A stretch of DNA of 6,551 bases from Thiotrichaceae bacterium. Lineage in GTDB: Bacteria; Pseudomonadota; Gammaproteobacteria; SZUA-229. Position 1 is the stretch's first letter, and every line of letters starts with the position of its first letter. This document shows, piece by piece, positions 5,846 to 6,551 of the stretch. The stretch covers positions 38,226 through 44,776 of the forward strand of contig NVWZ01000014.1 of NCBI GenBank assembly GCA_002746365.1. The letters run 5' to 3'. A program made the translations under genes and the position numbers. Below the pieces are notes generated by a model. That model made no database searches. It saw nothing but the letters and a program-made list of their open reading frames with translations, and had not been told where the DNA came from.

Positions 5846-6551
5846 TTGTTAAATAAAATTTTTCCTTTCTTGAACTGGATTGGTGAGTTAAAAAATCCAG
5901 CTGTTCTTCGAGCTGATATGGTTGCCGGGTTAAGCGTAGCACTTGTTTTAATCCCGCAATCTATGGCTTACGCAACGCTAGCCGGTCTACCAGAAGTCTA
6001 TGGTTTGTACATTGCGTTTGTGCCAGTTTTTGTTGCGGCACTTTGGGGTTCGTCTCGACAATTGGGTACTGGGCCTGTCGCAGTTGTATCAACCATGACC
6101 GCAACCATGATGACGCCTATCGTCATATCAATGTTGGGTACAAATCATTCTCAGGAAGAATTTTTAGCGCTATATATTCCGACTGTTATGTTTTTAACTT
6201 TGCTGGTTGGGTTATTTCAATTCACGCTGGGTATGTTCAGACTGGGTGCCATCGTTAATTTTCTATCACATCCGGTTATCGTTGGTTTTACGAATGCCGC
6301 CGCATTGTTCATTGGGTTGACGCAGGTTTCTAAAATATTTGGCGTTACCATGCCGGGTGGTGCAAGTGATCACTTTTTAACTGTGAAAATGCTGGGTGTA
6401 ATACAGAATTTAGGTGATACGCATCCTGCGACATTAGTGATGGGTCTTGCCGCGTTTGCAATTATGATTGGGTTGAGAAAATTTGCACCAAAGATACCTG
6501 GTGTCTTAGTCGCTGTGGTGGCAACGACAGTAGTGAGTTATTTTATCGACT
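5846..6551 (+). CDS. SulP-family inorganic anion (sulfate) transporter, N-terminal part (3' end outside window)
   Basis: The first 235 codons of an inner-membrane SulP/SLC26-type carrier, which moves sulfate, bicarbonate or a related anion. Hallmarks are PFLNWIGELKNP and RADMVAGLSVALVLIPQ at the N-terminus, PQSMAYATLAGLPEVYGLY (37-55), and GSSRQLGTGPVAVVS (68-82), the classic SulP signature. Further hydrophobic segments follow near 107-130, a HPVIVGFTNAAALFIGLTQ segment (142-160), and one near 202-216. The frame is open at the window edge. Family members are about 550-580 residues and usually end in a cytoplasmic STAS domain, so more than half is missing. Translation starts at TTG 5846 behind GAGGG. 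It is divergent from the secreted-protein/sulfotransferase unit. Sulfate import to feed PAPS synthesis would fit the neighbourhood, but many bacterial SulP proteins carry bicarbonate and the specificity cannot be read here. Confidence 0.93.
   Translation, partial: MLNKIFPFLNWIGELKNPAVLRADMVAGLSVALVLIPQSMAYATLAGLPEVYGLYIAFVPVFVAALWGSSRQLGTGPVAVVSTMTATMMTPIVISMLGTNHSQEEFLALYIPTVMFLTLLVGLFQFTLGMFRLGAIVNFLSHPVIVGFTNAAALFIGLTQVSKIFGVTMPGGASDHFLTVKMLGVIQNLGDTHPATLVMGLAAFAIMIGLRKFAPKIPGVLVAVVATTVVSYFID

Noticed and set aside
6043..6258. 71-codon open frame in a second plus-strand frame
   Set aside because: It is out of frame inside the SulP gene, whose signature motifs are read in the frame beginning at 5846.

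Overview
The window looks like chromosomal DNA of a moderately AT-rich proteobacterium, most probably a marine or aquatic gammaproteobacterium. This rests on the proteobacterial style of the PstS and SulP proteins, a secreted protein with a CTERM-like tail, and a TPR-sulfotransferase of a kind common in such genomes. No RNA gene, CRISPR array, insertion sequence or integrase was seen, so the genus cannot be fixed from the sequence.

Layout. Positions 2-418 (+) hold the C-terminal end of a PstS-type phosphate-binding protein cut by the window edge. Positions 453-1067 (+) encode a phage-like Fe(II)/2-oxoglutarate (2OG) dioxygenase. Converging on it from the minus strand is a second, unrelated-looking Fe(II)/2OG dioxygenase of the prolyl-4-hydroxylase (P4Hc/PKHD) type at 1233-1826; the 165 bp between them contain no convincing terminator. 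Upstream of that gene is a 234-bp gap (1827-2060) with an inverted repeat and a start-less open frame that may be a gene remnant. Next on the minus strand are a 729-residue TPR-sulfotransferase (2061-4250) and, 51 bp upstream of it, a secreted protein of unknown function with a signal peptide and a C-terminal hydrophobic/basic anchor (4302-5369, start corrected from a TTG at 5420 to an ATG at 5369). A 476-bp AT-rich divergent spacer (5370-5845) carries a perfect 16-bp palindrome, a hairpin followed by a T-run and a candidate promoter. It leads to a SulP-family anion transporter (5846 to the window end, +) that starts at TTG behind a good Shine-Dalgarno sequence.

How the genes may work together. 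The secreted protein and the sulfotransferase are probably co-transcribed, and the P4Hc oxygenase follows in the same orientation. Two hydroxylases, a PAPS-dependent sulfotransferase fused to a protein-binding TPR solenoid, and a surface-targeted protein together suggest a modification cassette (hydroxylation plus sulfation of a peptide or surface component). The neighbouring SulP transporter could supply sulfate. This is inference from proximity only; no substrate is shown by the sequence.
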